The notes under the pieces: model-generated
Told to the model about the DNA's origin: nothing
Database searches by the model: none
What the model saw: the letters and a program-made list of their open reading frames with translations, nothing else
Source: Corinectria fuckeliana
Taxonomy: Eukaryota > Ascomycota > Sordariomycetes > Hypocreales > Nectriaceae
Direction: 5' to 3'
Assembly (NCBI GenBank): GCA_019137255.1
Contig: WPDH01000187.1
Location: forward strand, 1-64,000
Length of the DNA stretch: 64,000 bases
Translations under genes and position numbers: made by a program
Shown here: piece by piece, positions 32,532-43,762 of the stretch
Layout: every line of letters begins with the position of its first letter
Numbering within the stretch: position 1 is the first letter of the stretch

Positions 32532-34579
32532 CTATTTACCTTCCCTACTCGTTTGTGCCTTCAGCGCCGCCAACTTCCGCGGCTCCACCAAGAACGTCTC
32601 GACCGAAGATCCATCAATCACCGTCGTGAGACTCGCCCCCGGTCGGCCCGCCACATCGGCGTCTCGCAGCCGCCTCCGCTTCTTGGCCTTGGGAGGGCTC
32701 AGCTCGTGGTCGAACGCGACGCTCGGCCGCTCTGTGATATCCACCTTCACCGGCCGCTGTTGGAACAGGGGCCGCTTGTGCCGTTCCCAGCGGCGCTGAC
32801 CCGGCATCCGATCCGCCCCCAGCACGTCGCGCCGGTCCTCCCCAAACCATATGTTCTTCGCCGGCGCGCACGCCGAGTAGCACACTTGGAACGGCAGCAT
32901 CCCGGACAGCCGAGTCTCGGTGATCTGCTTTCCTCTCCTCGCCAGCGCTATCGAGCTTACATCCTCGCCACGCTGCCGCCGCTTCTCGAGCTTCTCGAGC
33001 GTCAAGCCCCCGCTATCGCCCTTCAGGCCTCCGGGGTTGGGCAGTATGCAGACGGGCGTGATGCCGCCCAGCTCATGCCGCTCGCGAGGCCACACCGGGT
33101 TGTCTCCAACTAACGACAGCCCGTTGTGTTGGCACACATCGACTCGCATCTCCACGACAGGCCTGCTGACAGTGCCGTTGGCAGTGACCAACGACATATC
33201 AGTTTGCGGCGAGTAGGTTTTCAAGTTGATGCCAAGTATGGCCAAGTCAGTGTCGAAGAGGGTGGGGAGAGTAGCGCCGCTGTCGAGGTGCATCAGGAAG
33301 AAACATCGCGTTCCATCGGGGTCGTCGTGGGCTGTCCACCGCAGGCCGTCCCTAGGCACCTTGGACGTCTTAGTGTGCTTGGGCACATATGGGAGAACAC
33401 TACCCTCATATGCTTTCACCTTGGCTGGTCCCTGACTGGGTTGGCCTAAAACTGGCAGAATACCGTGGAGCCGGCTGTGGAAAGCTTGCACACGGCGAAA
33501 CCCCATGGTTATGTTCCAACCATCAGTCGGGCTGCCCCAGGCCTTGGCCTTGTTACCCATGGGCTCTGCCCACGTTGCCGCAAACAAGTGCTCCGGTTGG
33601 GCATTGCCCTTGGGTGATAGTGGTGGCTCGAACCAGAGCCATCCTTCACCGTACTCTTCGAAGTAGCGATTGAGCCTCTCCTCCCGGTCTATAGTGAATG
33701 ATTCATAGGTAGGACAATGGTCCACGACCTGGCCCCCATAGACAAGCGTCCATTGGTCCCAGCATGGAATGCGTCCATCTTTGTAGGCATCGATTGTTAC
33801 TGAAATGTTGTCTTTGCCAGCTTCGCTGAGAGTTCGATCCCATGCATTTTCAAGATCGTGGATGCGCCATTCTATTCGCTCTCGCTTCGTCGACTCAAGC
33901 TCGTCGCTATCCAGTTAGCAGAGTGTTATGTGTCCCAAGTGCGATGCGCGACTTACACAGGCACCATGTTTTCTTCAGTCTCTTCCATCTCGTCTCGGTC
34001 TCGTCTCACCCCCTCTAGCCGCTCTTCAAGCCCAGAGAGATCTGCTTGCGGCTGTGTATCTCGAGCATTCTGGATAATCGCTTCCCACTGCACTACCAAC
34101 CGGTCTGCCTCTTCCATGCGACTGAGGCCCTCCCCGAGAGATGCGCCGATCGCTAGGGGTGGTTCCCAATCTGAGGGGATCGGTCGCCGAGTGTGACTTG
34201 ATGATGTTGAAGAGACAGATTCGTGTCTCGATATCGTAGGAAGAAAATTCGACCCCATTTCTTGTGGACTTGGAGAGTCAGCTGGCTCAGCTTCGAGAGC
34301 ACCAGGTTCGTTTCTATCGATGGCTTCTTGCGGGCTCCGAGTTCTCCCCGTATTAGAGCCGTCTATGCCACTGTCTTCTTGCGAGTTCCGAGTCCTGCTT
34401 CTTCCGAGATTCCATTCCACGTTCAGTGGACTTCTTCCTGGGCGCCATCTGTCGCTGGCGGCAGCCTGCAGCCTTTGTGGTTGCAGAGGTTTGTCATTTG
34501 TGACATCTTTACCGCGGTCAGGCTCACTGGGGTCAGGCTCGCCAGAGTCAGGCTCCGTGTTGCTGGCTATTTTACCCAT
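32532..34579 (-). CDS. Unrecognised 665-aa protein with a retropepsin-like DSGA motif
   Basis: Two exons (33957-34579, 32532-33906) give 665 aa in frame; the junction uses GTAAGT and an acceptor ATAG. Residues 1-200 are polar and low complexity (GEPDPSEPDRG, SSTSSSHTRRP), then a charged coiled-coil stretch (LEERLEGVRRDRDEMEE). The C-terminal two thirds look folded. The key segment is CFFLMHLDSGATLPTLFDTDLAILGI, with the DSGA motif at about 416-419, followed by VTANGTVSRPVVEMRVDVC and ELGGITPVCILPN. This is the D-S/T-G-A, hydrophobic and flap order of retropepsin/Ddi1-type aspartic proteases. The tail is basic (KAKKRRRLRD). No reverse transcriptase, integrase or LTR is nearby, so this is not an evident retroelement. 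Start uncertain: further sequence at 34680-34930 may belong to it. It is divergent from the 1394-aa gene. Confidence 0.7.
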
Positions 34580-35138
34580 CTCACTACCGGTCAAACAACT
34601 GTTCTGACCAGAAAGCCTGCAGCGGAGGGTAGGTGTACATACTTTCCTTCTCTTTCTTCTTCAGTCCCTCCTTGAACTTACCGCCTGACCAAACTGTGGC
34701 GTTTCCACTCCAAACAAAGAATTCCCGGAAGTGGTCACGCTCAATCAGCTGAACACCCCCTGCGAAAAATGTTGGAGACAGATGGACAGAACCCTCTTGG
34801 TCCTTCGAGGATCGGCCTCTCCGATTCTTTGTTCCTATTGTTTCTAATCTAGCTTGCGGTGGCGCGGTCGAAATACGCGGTGGACCACCAACAGTACCGT
34901 GCGTCGCAGGGAGACAGTTTCTTTGTGTCACTCAGTTTGCAGAAGAAGAGAGCGTTTATTGATTGTGTTTGCTAAGAGGTCTGCTTGCTAAATTACCTAG
35001 GTAACCGTGGTCAAACTCCCCTCTTCTTCATTCCCTCTCCATCATCCTCCCCTTCTTGGTTCCTCTCTCCTTCAGCCCCCTTCATTTTCTTCTTGGATCT
35101 TCAGACTTTGTCATTTCAAGCCATCCTTCATAGTGACC
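34580..35138. other. Divergent spacer between two orphan genes
   Basis: This 559-bp shared upstream region serves 32532-34579 (-) and 35139-39584 (+). On the minus strand 34680-34930 is open and protein-like (VHLSPTFFAGGVQL, REFFVWSGNATVW) and ends at a GTAAGT donor, so it may hold a 5' exon of the minus-strand gene. Pyrimidine-rich DNA precedes the + strand ATG. Confidence 0.45.
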
Positions 35139-38100
35139 ATGGCGGACCCGATGGAAGAAGATAGTCTTTCGAGCTCTGACGAGCCAACTACCCCGCCAGA
35201 GGGTCTTTCGGGGGACATCATGGATACATCTCAGGATACGAATGAGCCTAAGGAGGGGTTCGTAAACTTGCTCAGTAAGTTGAGTCCTCGCGACCCCGCG
35301 TACAGTGCTCATACTTTGACTTAGGGCAAATCATTTTTTCCTTCACGACGGGGTTTAAAAGCCTCCCAGTAGAAGCTCAGATATCGTTGCAACGCTACCT
35401 GGAAGTTCAAAGACCATTAGGCGGCCTCCCAGACGAGAAGAACCTTGAGGATTTCTGCCAGAAGCTGGATTTATTCCTCGAAAACCACTTACTGGACGAC
35501 TTTCTAGACGAATCCGCGACCTTTCGCCATGCCGTCACTGAGCTCTTCGGCTATCGACATGCCTATCTTATGGAGCTCGCTCCTAGTAAGTGCCTCTTAA
35601 GTTCCCGTTCATCTATGACTGTTGACAATTGAAAAAGGCGACGGAGGTGGACTTTCGCCTGCCAAGTCTGTGTCTTCTCTCGCGTTTGGTCCTGCCTTGG
35701 AGCCGCATGAAGATGTCGACGAAGAAGAGGATAGTAAGTCTAGCGCAAACTTCTCATCTACAGCGAGCTGACTTGCCCTAAAGCTGTTGTATCAATGAGC
35801 CTTTTTAAGACTCTAGGCGTAGTATCCAAGGTCCAGAAACCTCGCAGAACAGGGGAGCGACTGCGTCCTCCGACCCTTACACTTACGGGAAGCAGCGGGG
35901 ATCCAATGGAAGTCGATAGCGTCCAAGCTACTACAGCTGAACAACCCTCAACTGAAGATCCCAGTGCAAACCATCCCGGGCCAGGAACCGAAGGTCCTAG
36001 AAGTCGCTCTGCCATCCCTAGCTTTACTGTCAGCACCAAAGCCCGACCGCCGCAAGAGACACAGCAGGGGAGTGAAGAGCTAGACTTTTCCGACTTCGAG
36101 ATTATAGGAGACCTCCCCCCAACCTTGGACCTGAACAACCTTCCGCCGACAGAACCCAGAGCCACGCTCGACGCAGACTGGCTCAGGAGGTGGCCGGCCT
36201 CAACGGGCACCGACACGTCGAGAGATGTCCATCTGCACAACTACAAGGGCTGGAAGATCGAGGCGCCCAGGATCCAGATCAGCCGTGCCAAGAACTTTCT
36301 CGCCGACGAGGACATCGACCGCACCCCCGACTGGCCGCGCAAGTTTGCCGAGCTGGCCGAGTACTTCCAGCACCTGAAGGACAACTACAAGGGCGAGGAC
36401 TGGGGCGAGGACCTCCGCGAGGCTTGCCAGATGCTCCACACGCACTGGGTCTTTGAGCAGTACCACTACGGCCGCCCGAAGCTCACTCTCGACTTTCCGA
36501 ACACGCTCCCTGAGAAGAGCCAGAGGTTGCCGCAGCTTCCCGGCGCTCAGAACACCATGGATGCGTGGGGCCCCGAGGACGACGACATGGGAGAGCGGTC
36601 TCTGCTGCTGCAGAAAGTCCAGGGCGTGCATGACTGGCAGTACAATGTTCCTCGTGCTGTTCTGGAAAAGGACCTGCTTGAAGAACACGACTTCGATTCT
36701 AAGCTCGTGTGGACCGACCAGGCCTGGAAGCCGCATCCTAAAAGAGGAAACAATGCATCGCTCTCCCTGCAGGATCAGACGTTCAGTGTATTCCTCTGTG
36801 AGACCGAGGAATATGAGCAATGCATTAAAGGCGGCGTAGGAACCACTGCGGACCTTTTGAAGGGCGAGGGTGAATTCCGGCTCTCGCCCAAGGAAATCGC
36901 CAAGTCGCTATCTTCCCCGGGTAACCTCGACGTCCAGACCCTCAGGTCATTCGCCAAGTTCCGTGGCGCGCGACGAGCAGCCTTCGAGCAGTGTCTGAAC
37001 ATGTTCGACAGCGCCGAGAACCGCAGCCTCAGCACCCCGTGGCGCGTCCTCCTGCTTCCTCAGCGCAAGGCACCTGAGAAGCCAGACGGGCCAGGAATCA
37101 TCTGGCCCAGCATCGCCGTCGAGGATGTCCCCGAGAAGGAGGCCCGGGACCCCTTCGCCTACACCAGGGCGCACAACTGGTTCCTGGAGGCGGACAGCTA
37201 CTGGGCCAAGTGGGTGCGGCCGGACTCGATCAAGGGCGCCTACGGGGAGAGGAAGTGGCTTCGTCGTGAGGATCCCGTCATGGATCTTCCGGAAAACTTC
37301 AAGGGCCCGTATTTCCATGACTACATGGACAAGGAGATGAAGAAGGTCTTCAAGCTTCTGACGGCTTGTCGCGTCTTGCACCAGCGACTGCAGAGAGCTC
37401 AGCTGCGAGCACCGCGAGAATTCCTGGCAGATGTCCTCCAAATAGTCGCTAAAGCCATGCAAGGTGAGCACTGGGCGACCTTGGGCCTAGACTTCCGAGA
37501 CGACGAGTGGCTGGACTTCGATGACCATTCGAACCGTCGGCCTCACCATATCCGCCCAGAGGAGGAAACGTGGTTGCATTTCCTCGGAGGGCAGTCCGTG
37601 AACGAGAAGATGATCCGGGCCCTAGCCGAACCATCTAGCTATGATCATGTTGCGAGGCTGTTCGAGGAGCGCGTTGATGCCATGTTGAAGGACATCCACC
37701 CCAAGATCCTTTTCCGCGATACCAAGTCTGTCACGCTGGATGAGTTTCTCGCCGACTTGAATCTCACTGTCCAGGGGCCTGTTGTGCGACACCGGTTCAC
37801 TCGTAGAGAAGCCATTGCGTACTCTGAGCAGCTGGCTGAACAGGGAAAGCTAGAGTATGTCAACCCTTGAGAACCATGGCTTACACGGTGAATTATACTA
37901 ATAATGACTAGGTTTGGTCACGACGAAAGCAACGAAATCGTGATTGCGAGGCCTTCAACGACCTTCCACCCTGAGGACCGGGTCATATTGCCCACTCCAT
38001 CGCCCTTCCATCCTCGTCTGCCTCAGTCGCTTCACATGGACATTGATAAGGAAGACGACGAGGTCACCTCCACCGCCGACACCATCTCCACGGTGGTCAC

Positions 38101-39584
38101 AGTCTCCGAGGCTGAGGACTTTGGTAACTACGAAAAGAACCTGCCCCGGTCCGGGAACCTTCGCCATTGGATGGACTTGCTGAACCAGGGACCCGATATC
38201 GTCAGAAGCCGTCCCGTCAACCACAACTTCTTCCGATGTCTCGCCTACCGTCTCGGCGTGACCCTCCACGACCTCCAGCATACGCACAGAGAGAACCGAC
38301 GCAAGCTCACGCCGACGAAGAAGGCGGAAAACAAGGCTTTCTTATGGCAGGTCACCAACTTCTGGCACGACGACGCGGAGAAGCGGCCCAACAATCCGGA
38401 CAAGAACCCAACCCAGGTCGGCTACGACCGCGTGACGCCCAAGTACCGCGACGTCATCCGCATGGCAGAGCCCGAGATATACAGCGACAAATGGGGCGGC
38501 AAGTTGCGCTGGGACCCCCACGGGACGGGCTTCACCACGCGCACCATCGTGCGCCGGGCCATCGTGCGCGAGGCGTACGAGAACAAGAGCCTGCTGCACG
38601 CAACGCGCATAGTGCGCGTCAAGGGCAAGGACGGGATAACCCGTGATGTGGCTCGCCGTGAGCCCGTGTGGTCGTTTGCGCATCCGGACCGAAAAGGGCC
38701 GGCGCCGAAGTACTGGGATATCAATCGGTGGCCGCTGGAGCTGCAGAGCGAGGAGACGCAGGAGCGTATCCGGGCCTACGGCAATATGACAGACGCCGTC
38801 AAGGAGAGGATTGATAAGCAAGAAGAGGCGAGAAGAGTTGTGCAGTCGCCGACTCCGACTCCGGAGCCCGAGGCAGAGGTAGAGGCGTCTCCAGCGCAAA
38901 AGTCCGCGCCCCATCCGCCCGAGGTCCAGGATCCTGCTCCGAGGCCCACGACGGCTTCCCATAGGCGACCATTCCACAGAGCCCAGCAACAAGAGGTTGC
39001 AGTGCCGTACTCGGATCCAGATGTCGGACGCCGCAGCTTCAAGCCAGGGCCCGCGGAGTTCTGGCTGGGCGACACGCCCTTGCAGAGGAAGACATTCGAG
39101 GACAGAATCAGGGGAGGTAAGCCCAAGTCACACAAAAAAGTCACCCACAAAAGGGCATGCTAACATAGAGTACCAAGCCTTCGAGCCAGAGCCTCAGACC
39201 CGGAGAAGCGTATTCTCGAGGATCTTCCGCTCGCAAACAAAGGAGGTCGAGGATGATCCCACTGCCTTGCCCGACGTCGATCCGCGGCTCATCCCCAAGA
39301 GCATGGAACAGGAGCGGCCTCTGGAGCCTCTAGCTGACAGTGAGGATGGCGATGGAAACGGACTTAGCGAGAATGTGAGGGACGGTGAAGAGGGCCGTGA
39401 CAACGAGGGTGGCCAGAATGAGGATGACGAGGAGGGTTTGTATGATGCCACTCCTCCGCAAACTCCCAGCACCAGGAGAGGAGCACAGCGTGTGCAGGAG
39501 CAGCCACTAACTCTGGAAATTGAAGATTCCTTTGAAAGAGAAGATCCGGATGAGTCAGTAACGTTTTCAGGAATAGGACGATAA
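35139..39584 (+). CDS. Unrecognised 1394-aa multi-exon protein
   Basis: Six exons (35139-35274, 35325-35585, 35638-35733, 35784-37854, 37912-39116, 39169-39584) give 1394 aa in frame; introns are 48-57 bp. I recognise no domain. The N-terminus is acidic (MADPMEEDSLSSSDEPTT), then a helical region (LQRYLEVQRP, FCQKLDLFLENHLLDDFLDE). Two apparently globular blocks follow. The first, about 290-850, is Trp-rich (WKIEAPRIQISRAKNFL, GEHWATLGLDFRDDEW). The second, about 950-1160, contains NHNFFRCLAYRLG and YSDKWGGKLRWDPHGTGF. The latter faintly recalls an OTU signature but lacks its Asp and Cys. The tail is acidic and low complexity. No membrane segment or signal peptide is seen. The intact frame and clean introns argue for a functional gene. 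AATAAA lies at 39707-39712. Confidence 0.78.
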
Positions 39585-39706
39585 CATGCAAGTTTTGGTC
39601 GAACCATTTTTGTTGTTAGTATGGATGGACTTTTGTGGTTGTGGAGTATTGTCTTTTCTGGTCATGTACTCTCTCTCGTCTTAGTCTCTTAGTTAGTCAA
39701 TGACTC

Positions 39707-39712
39707 AATAAA
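39707..39712 (+). terminator. Poly(A) signal AATAAA
   Basis: A canonical hexamer lies 123 bp past the stop of the 1394-aa gene. Confidence 0.45.
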
Positions 39713-39879
39713 CGATAGGCTGGATCACGGTGGCTATGTTCCATATAGAACGCAACTTTAAGGATTTAATTTTCATTCAGACCAAAGCCATTATTTTCAT
39801 AGCCTCAAATCCGATGTCCTAACCGGCAACCATGCAATGAAACACAATGATCGTGACTCCGCGCACCGTTTCCAGCCAT

Positions 39880-40834
39880 CTAGTAACGCTTGCCCTCTCG
39901 CAGGGTATCCGCAAACTCGTCCAGGGGACTTCGGATCAGCTTGGTCTCCTTCCACAAGCTGGGGGTCAGGAAGCCGTAGGTGTTGGACACGGCCACGAAG
40001 GTAGCCTTGAGGGTGTTCTCGAGGGTCTTGGTGGAACCGGCGGACGAGGTGTAGGCGTCCTCGACACCGGCGAGCTGGAGGAATCGCTTGACGGCGGGAG
40101 AGGCAACGAGGCCAGTACCACGGGGGGCGGGGATGAGCTGTCATTCAAAGTCAGTTTTTCCGAACTAAGCCTACGTTTTTTTTTGGGGGGGGGGTTGTTT
40201 TTGTGTTCGGGATATACGTACGCGGACGGTGACGGAACCGCACTTGCCGCTCTCCTTGCAGGGCAGGGAGTGAGGAGCACCCAGGTTGGTACCCCAGTAT
40301 CCTCTTCGGACGGGGATGACGCTAAGCTTGGCGATGATGATGGCGGCACGGATGGCAGTGGCAACCTCCTTGGAGGTCTTGATGCCGAGACCGACGTGGC
40401 CCTCGGAGTCACCAATGATGACAATGGCCTTGAATCGGGTTCGCTGACCGGCACGGGTCTGCTTCTGGACGGGCTTGATCTGTAGTTTTACGAACACTCG
40501 TTAGCTGCCGTTCCTCCCATGCCCCGTCGCCCGGGCTCGGGACTCTTCTCGTGGCCGTTCGCACCTTCATGACCTCATCCTTGAGCTTGGGCAGGAAGTT
40601 GTCGACAATCTGGTACTCCTTGATGGGCAGAGAGTGCAGGTAGATCTCCTCCATGCTGTTGATCTTGCCGGCCTTGACCAATCGACCGAGCTTGGTGACG
40701 GGCTGCCACTCCTTCTCCTCGTTGCGGGGACCACGACGTCCACGGCCACGGCCACGACCACGGCCACGGTCGCCACCACGGGCTGCAAAACCACCACCGC
40801 GAGCGTCACCGCGAGAAGTTCCTCGGTCAGCCAT
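39880..40834 (-). CDS. RPS2: 40S ribosomal protein S2 (uS5)
   Basis: Three exons (40565-40834, 40222-40479, 39880-40137) give 261 aa, the expected fungal length, with phase-0 junctions. This is a component of the small ribosomal subunit near the decoding centre. The N-terminus has the RGG-rich extension typical of eukaryotic S2 (RGGDRGRGRGRGRRG). Then come the S5 N-domain (KEWQPVTKLGRLVKAGKI, SLPIKEYQIVDNFLP), GQRTRFKAIVIIGDSEGHVGLGIK and the C-domain (GLVASPAVKRFLQLAG, SNTYGFLTPSLWKE). Intron 2 carries a T9G10 run at 40176-40194. I looked for C/D snoRNA boxes in both introns and saw none. Confidence 0.97.
40176..40194. repeat. T9G10 double homopolymer in RPS2 intron
   Basis: Nine T followed by ten G; on the coding strand this is C10A9 inside intron 2 of RPS2. 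It is prone to sequencing error but has no coding effect. Confidence 0.8.
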
Positions 40835-41472
40835 CTTGATTGTTGCGCTGGGGTGCCGTCGAAAGGGTCTGCGCGAAGGGTATGTGGATTTGTGGTGATT
40901 CGGCGATGGGCGTTGCTGGGAACTTTTTCGCTGGCGGGGTCTGGAAGCTGGGGATTTTTGGCGTGTGGTTGGGTTAGCCGAGCCCTAATGCCTTTGTGCA
41001 CTTCTTGCCTGGTGCGTCAGGCAAAATAAAAGTGTGGGCTCAGACGGCACCAGCCACAGATCTGAAAGGCCTCACCTTGGTGGGGCGCCCGGTGAGATAT
41101 CTACTTAGACCTATGTAAGTAGTTACCCAGCCACTATTAGACTCCCCACAAATTCACCGGCAAAACTTCCGATACCGCCCTCAATTTGACAAAGTAGTCA
41201 GTCAGTCATCATGACGCTTATGAGTTCAAACTCCATCAGTCGATTGATTCGCAGCTATATACCTTGAACTATGCAGAAGTGTGGGGATGTGTAATGACTG
41301 CTGAAAACATGGGCGCGTTTGTTGCAGGTGTTCCAAAAGGCTATGCTAGACTCGAACCACAAGAGGATGGTGTTCGTACATGCCTGGCAATTCCAGGCAT
41401 TCATTAAGGAGGGTATCGCAACTTAACGACTGCGTCTGCTCGCTGTCTCTCTAGAACCAAGGCCATCATGCC
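40835..41472. other. RPS2 promoter and TUM1 3' flank
   Basis: A 638-bp spacer between two minus-strand genes. It includes an AGCCCTAA word near 40980, of the kind seen near fungal ribosomal-protein genes. No gene seen. Confidence 0.4.
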
Positions 41473-42541
41473 TTAATCCTTCGCCGACTTCAAAATCAGG
41501 CCGTCTGAAGCACTCGCTCGTTGTGCCCATTCCCTGTTTCACGTTAGTCACTGCAACATGACGATCGAGAGTTCGTTACACTTACGTCCAGCTTCCATCG
41601 TAAACCCTTCGGGACTCAGGGGTGCCAAGACCTGCTTCCTCCAGAGCAGTCTCTATGATACAGGCAGTCACGCCAGTACCACAACTTGAGATAATAGGCT
41701 TGCTTGGGTCCACGCCCTTCTCCAAAAGCACCTTCTTCAGCTGGTCGCGGGGCAGGAAGGCCTTGGTCTCGGGGTCCAAGACGGCACTGAAAGGAATACT
41801 GATAGAACCAGGCATATGTCCAGACGACAGGCCCTCTCGAGGCTCGGGGGCCTCGCCAGTAAACCTAGCAGTAGGCCTTGCATCGAGGATCTGAACGCCC
41901 TCGGCGCCCTCCTTGTTGTGATCCTGGGCAATCTCCTTGACCTCCTCGAAACTGGCAACCAGGGTGTCTTCGAATTTGGGAATCGGGTAGGGGCAGCACT
42001 CGACGCTATATAGCTCCCCCGACTCTGTGGGGAGTCCCTCTTCCACCCACAGCTTGAAGTTGTTGAGAATATGCACCTTGTCGTGACCAAACACCTTCAA
42101 AGTCCAGCCCACACGGGGAGCACTGAAGATGCCAAGCTCCTTGGTATCATACACCACAACAATGTCCTCCTTTCTAATCCCTAGCTCGCTCATTGCGGCC
42201 GCAAAGCCCTTGGCATTTGGCAGCATGTGCGGGTAAGGGCTGCGCTTGTCGATGACCTTGTCCAGGTCGAAGAAACGAGCTTTAGGTATGCGCTGCTCTC
42301 GGAACGTCTGGATTCCTGTCCGGCCGTCGTTGGGGAGAAACCATGAAGCGCAGAGAGGAATTACTCGAGGATCGGTGCTGATCGGTGACGGGGCGTTCTT
42401 ATCGAGGGCTTCGCGGAGTTCTTTGGGGGTGACGATGTATGACGAGAAGTTCCGTCGGGTGAACAGCATGGGTCGGAAGGCCCTGGAAGCGAATTGGCGC
42501 ATGCCAACCCTCGTTGGGCGGCAGACGGCGACGGAAGCCAT
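41473..42541 (-). CDS. TUM1: Thiosulfate / 3-mercaptopyruvate sulfurtransferase (tandem rhodanese)
   Basis: Two exons (41586-42541, 41473-41533) give 338 aa. Moves sulfur from mercaptopyruvate or thiosulfate to acceptors; the yeast homologue Tum1 feeds tRNA thiolation. The N-terminal 35 residues are Arg/Ser-rich without acidic residues, as in a mitochondrial presequence. Two rhodanese domains follow. The first (about 36-180) is inactive-type (VVYDTKELGIFSAPRVGWTLKVFG). The second (about 190-330) carries the catalytic loop SSCGTGVTA with C287 and the HMPGSISIPFS motif. The short last exon supplies EWAQR, the usual family end after the G-S-W. S. cerevisiae Tum1 is the closest named relative I can offer; substrate preference cannot be read here. 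Confidence 0.92.
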
Positions 42542-43275
42542 GTTGAAGGAGGGGTAGGCGGCGGTGCGAAGAGGAAAAGGCTCGTTGACTCCTCGTACGA
42601 GGCGTCGATAAGTGACTGGCCTGGCGATATGAAAGAAAGCGGTGACAAATAGAGAGTAAGAAGCGAGGAAATTGTGAGTTAGTGAGGTCTGACCTCTACG
42701 TCTGTGTCCGCATCACTCGGTGGGGAGGAGGCAAGTCGAGGGAGGGGAGTTAATTGTGACGGGACTGTGACGGCCCTCGTGGGATGTGGGATTTGATGAT
42801 AACAGAGCGGGTGAAGTTGGCGTCAAAACTGGAAGCTGTCGGGCGCGGAAGCTTGGACCACCCGGGGCGGTCATGCCCACTGCCAGCTGAATTCAGACGC
42901 CCAAGACGCCGGTTCGACGGTTGACTAGTGGTTAATCAGCGGTCGAGCGGAGAGCCAATTCCCGCTGCAGCAGAGGGTCGGGTGCCGTCCATGCTGGCGG
43001 TGTGCTTTCCGCGAATGGCTTTTCAGTGGATGAGGTCACTGAAGACGCCCGTTGTCAGCCGCCCGCCACGCAGGGGGAGCCCTGGAAGCTAGGCAACTGG
43101 TTCCCACAAACGCCTCCGTCCATGCGGGACGCGACGGGAAAGCAATACTAACCGCCTCTACTTCGTACTTCGTACATAGTGCGGGAAAGCTCCGTCATCC
43201 TGACACTTCTCTCTTCCAACGAAAAGCCCGCCATCTCGGCCTCGTGACTCTTCCCACCCAGCCAGCGCCCTCGCC
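42542..43275. other. Divergent promoter TUM1 / APC11
   Basis: A 734-bp spacer. A doubled TACTTCGTACTTCGTAC word lies at about 43159-43174, about 100 bp upstream of the APC11 start. Nothing else stands out. Confidence 0.45.
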
Positions 43276-43762
43276 ATGAAGGTCACCATCAAGAAATGGA
43301 ACTCCGTCGCGACCTGGCGATGGGACATCCCCGAGGACGACGTCTGTGGCATCTGCCAGGTCCACTTCGACGGCACGTGTCCGACGTGCAAGTACCCTGG
43401 CGATGATTGCAGCCTGTGTAAGTGCCCAGGTGCCTCCCCAGCATCGCCATCAGGCCATATTTCTCTGTCCCATGCTAATCAATCCACCAAAAGTATCGGG
43501 GAAATGCGGCCACAGCTTCCATATGGTACGTGCCTAACGCTCAACCTCTCCGCATGGCCCCTCCAAATTGCTTACCTTGTGCCACTGGTTAGCATTGCAT
43601 CCATGAATGGATTAAGCAAGACTCGTCCAAAGGCCAATGTCCAATGTGTCGTCAACGTACGTCGTTTTGTACTCAGCCTGGCGACTAACGTGCCCAATTA
43701 ACACCATCATAGGGTTCGAATGGACGGATCAAGCAAATGACACAGCCTCGCAAGCCGAGTAA
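43276..43762 (+). CDS. APC11: Anaphase-promoting complex RING-H2 subunit Apc11
   Basis: Four small exons (43276-43417, 43494-43525, 43593-43656, 43713-43762) give 95 aa, within the family range. Apc11 is the RING subunit of the APC/C ubiquitin ligase and, with Apc2, recruits the E2 that ubiquitinates cyclins and securin. The sequence opens with the family's MKVTIKKWNSVATWRWD. Zinc ligands are C24/C27, C35/C38, C45, C52/H54 (CGHSFHMHC) and C74/C77 (CPMC). IHEWIKQDSSKGQCPMCRQ is diagnostic. It is tail to tail with CHK1, and the gene for the cognate E2 lies 3.5 kb away. Confidence 0.96.

Noticed and set aside
36200..36820. 206-codon minus-strand frame
   Set aside because: Lies entirely within exon 4 of the 1394-aa gene and has the composition of a reverse-strand shadow.
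40138..40564. Possible intronic snoRNA in RPS2 (also checked in RPL31 introns)
   Set aside because: CTGA words exist but no paired C box (RTGATGA) or terminal stem is present.
41330..41400. GACTCGAACC resembling a tRNA T-loop on the minus strand
   Set aside because: No matching acceptor stem, D arm or anticodon arm can be folded around it.
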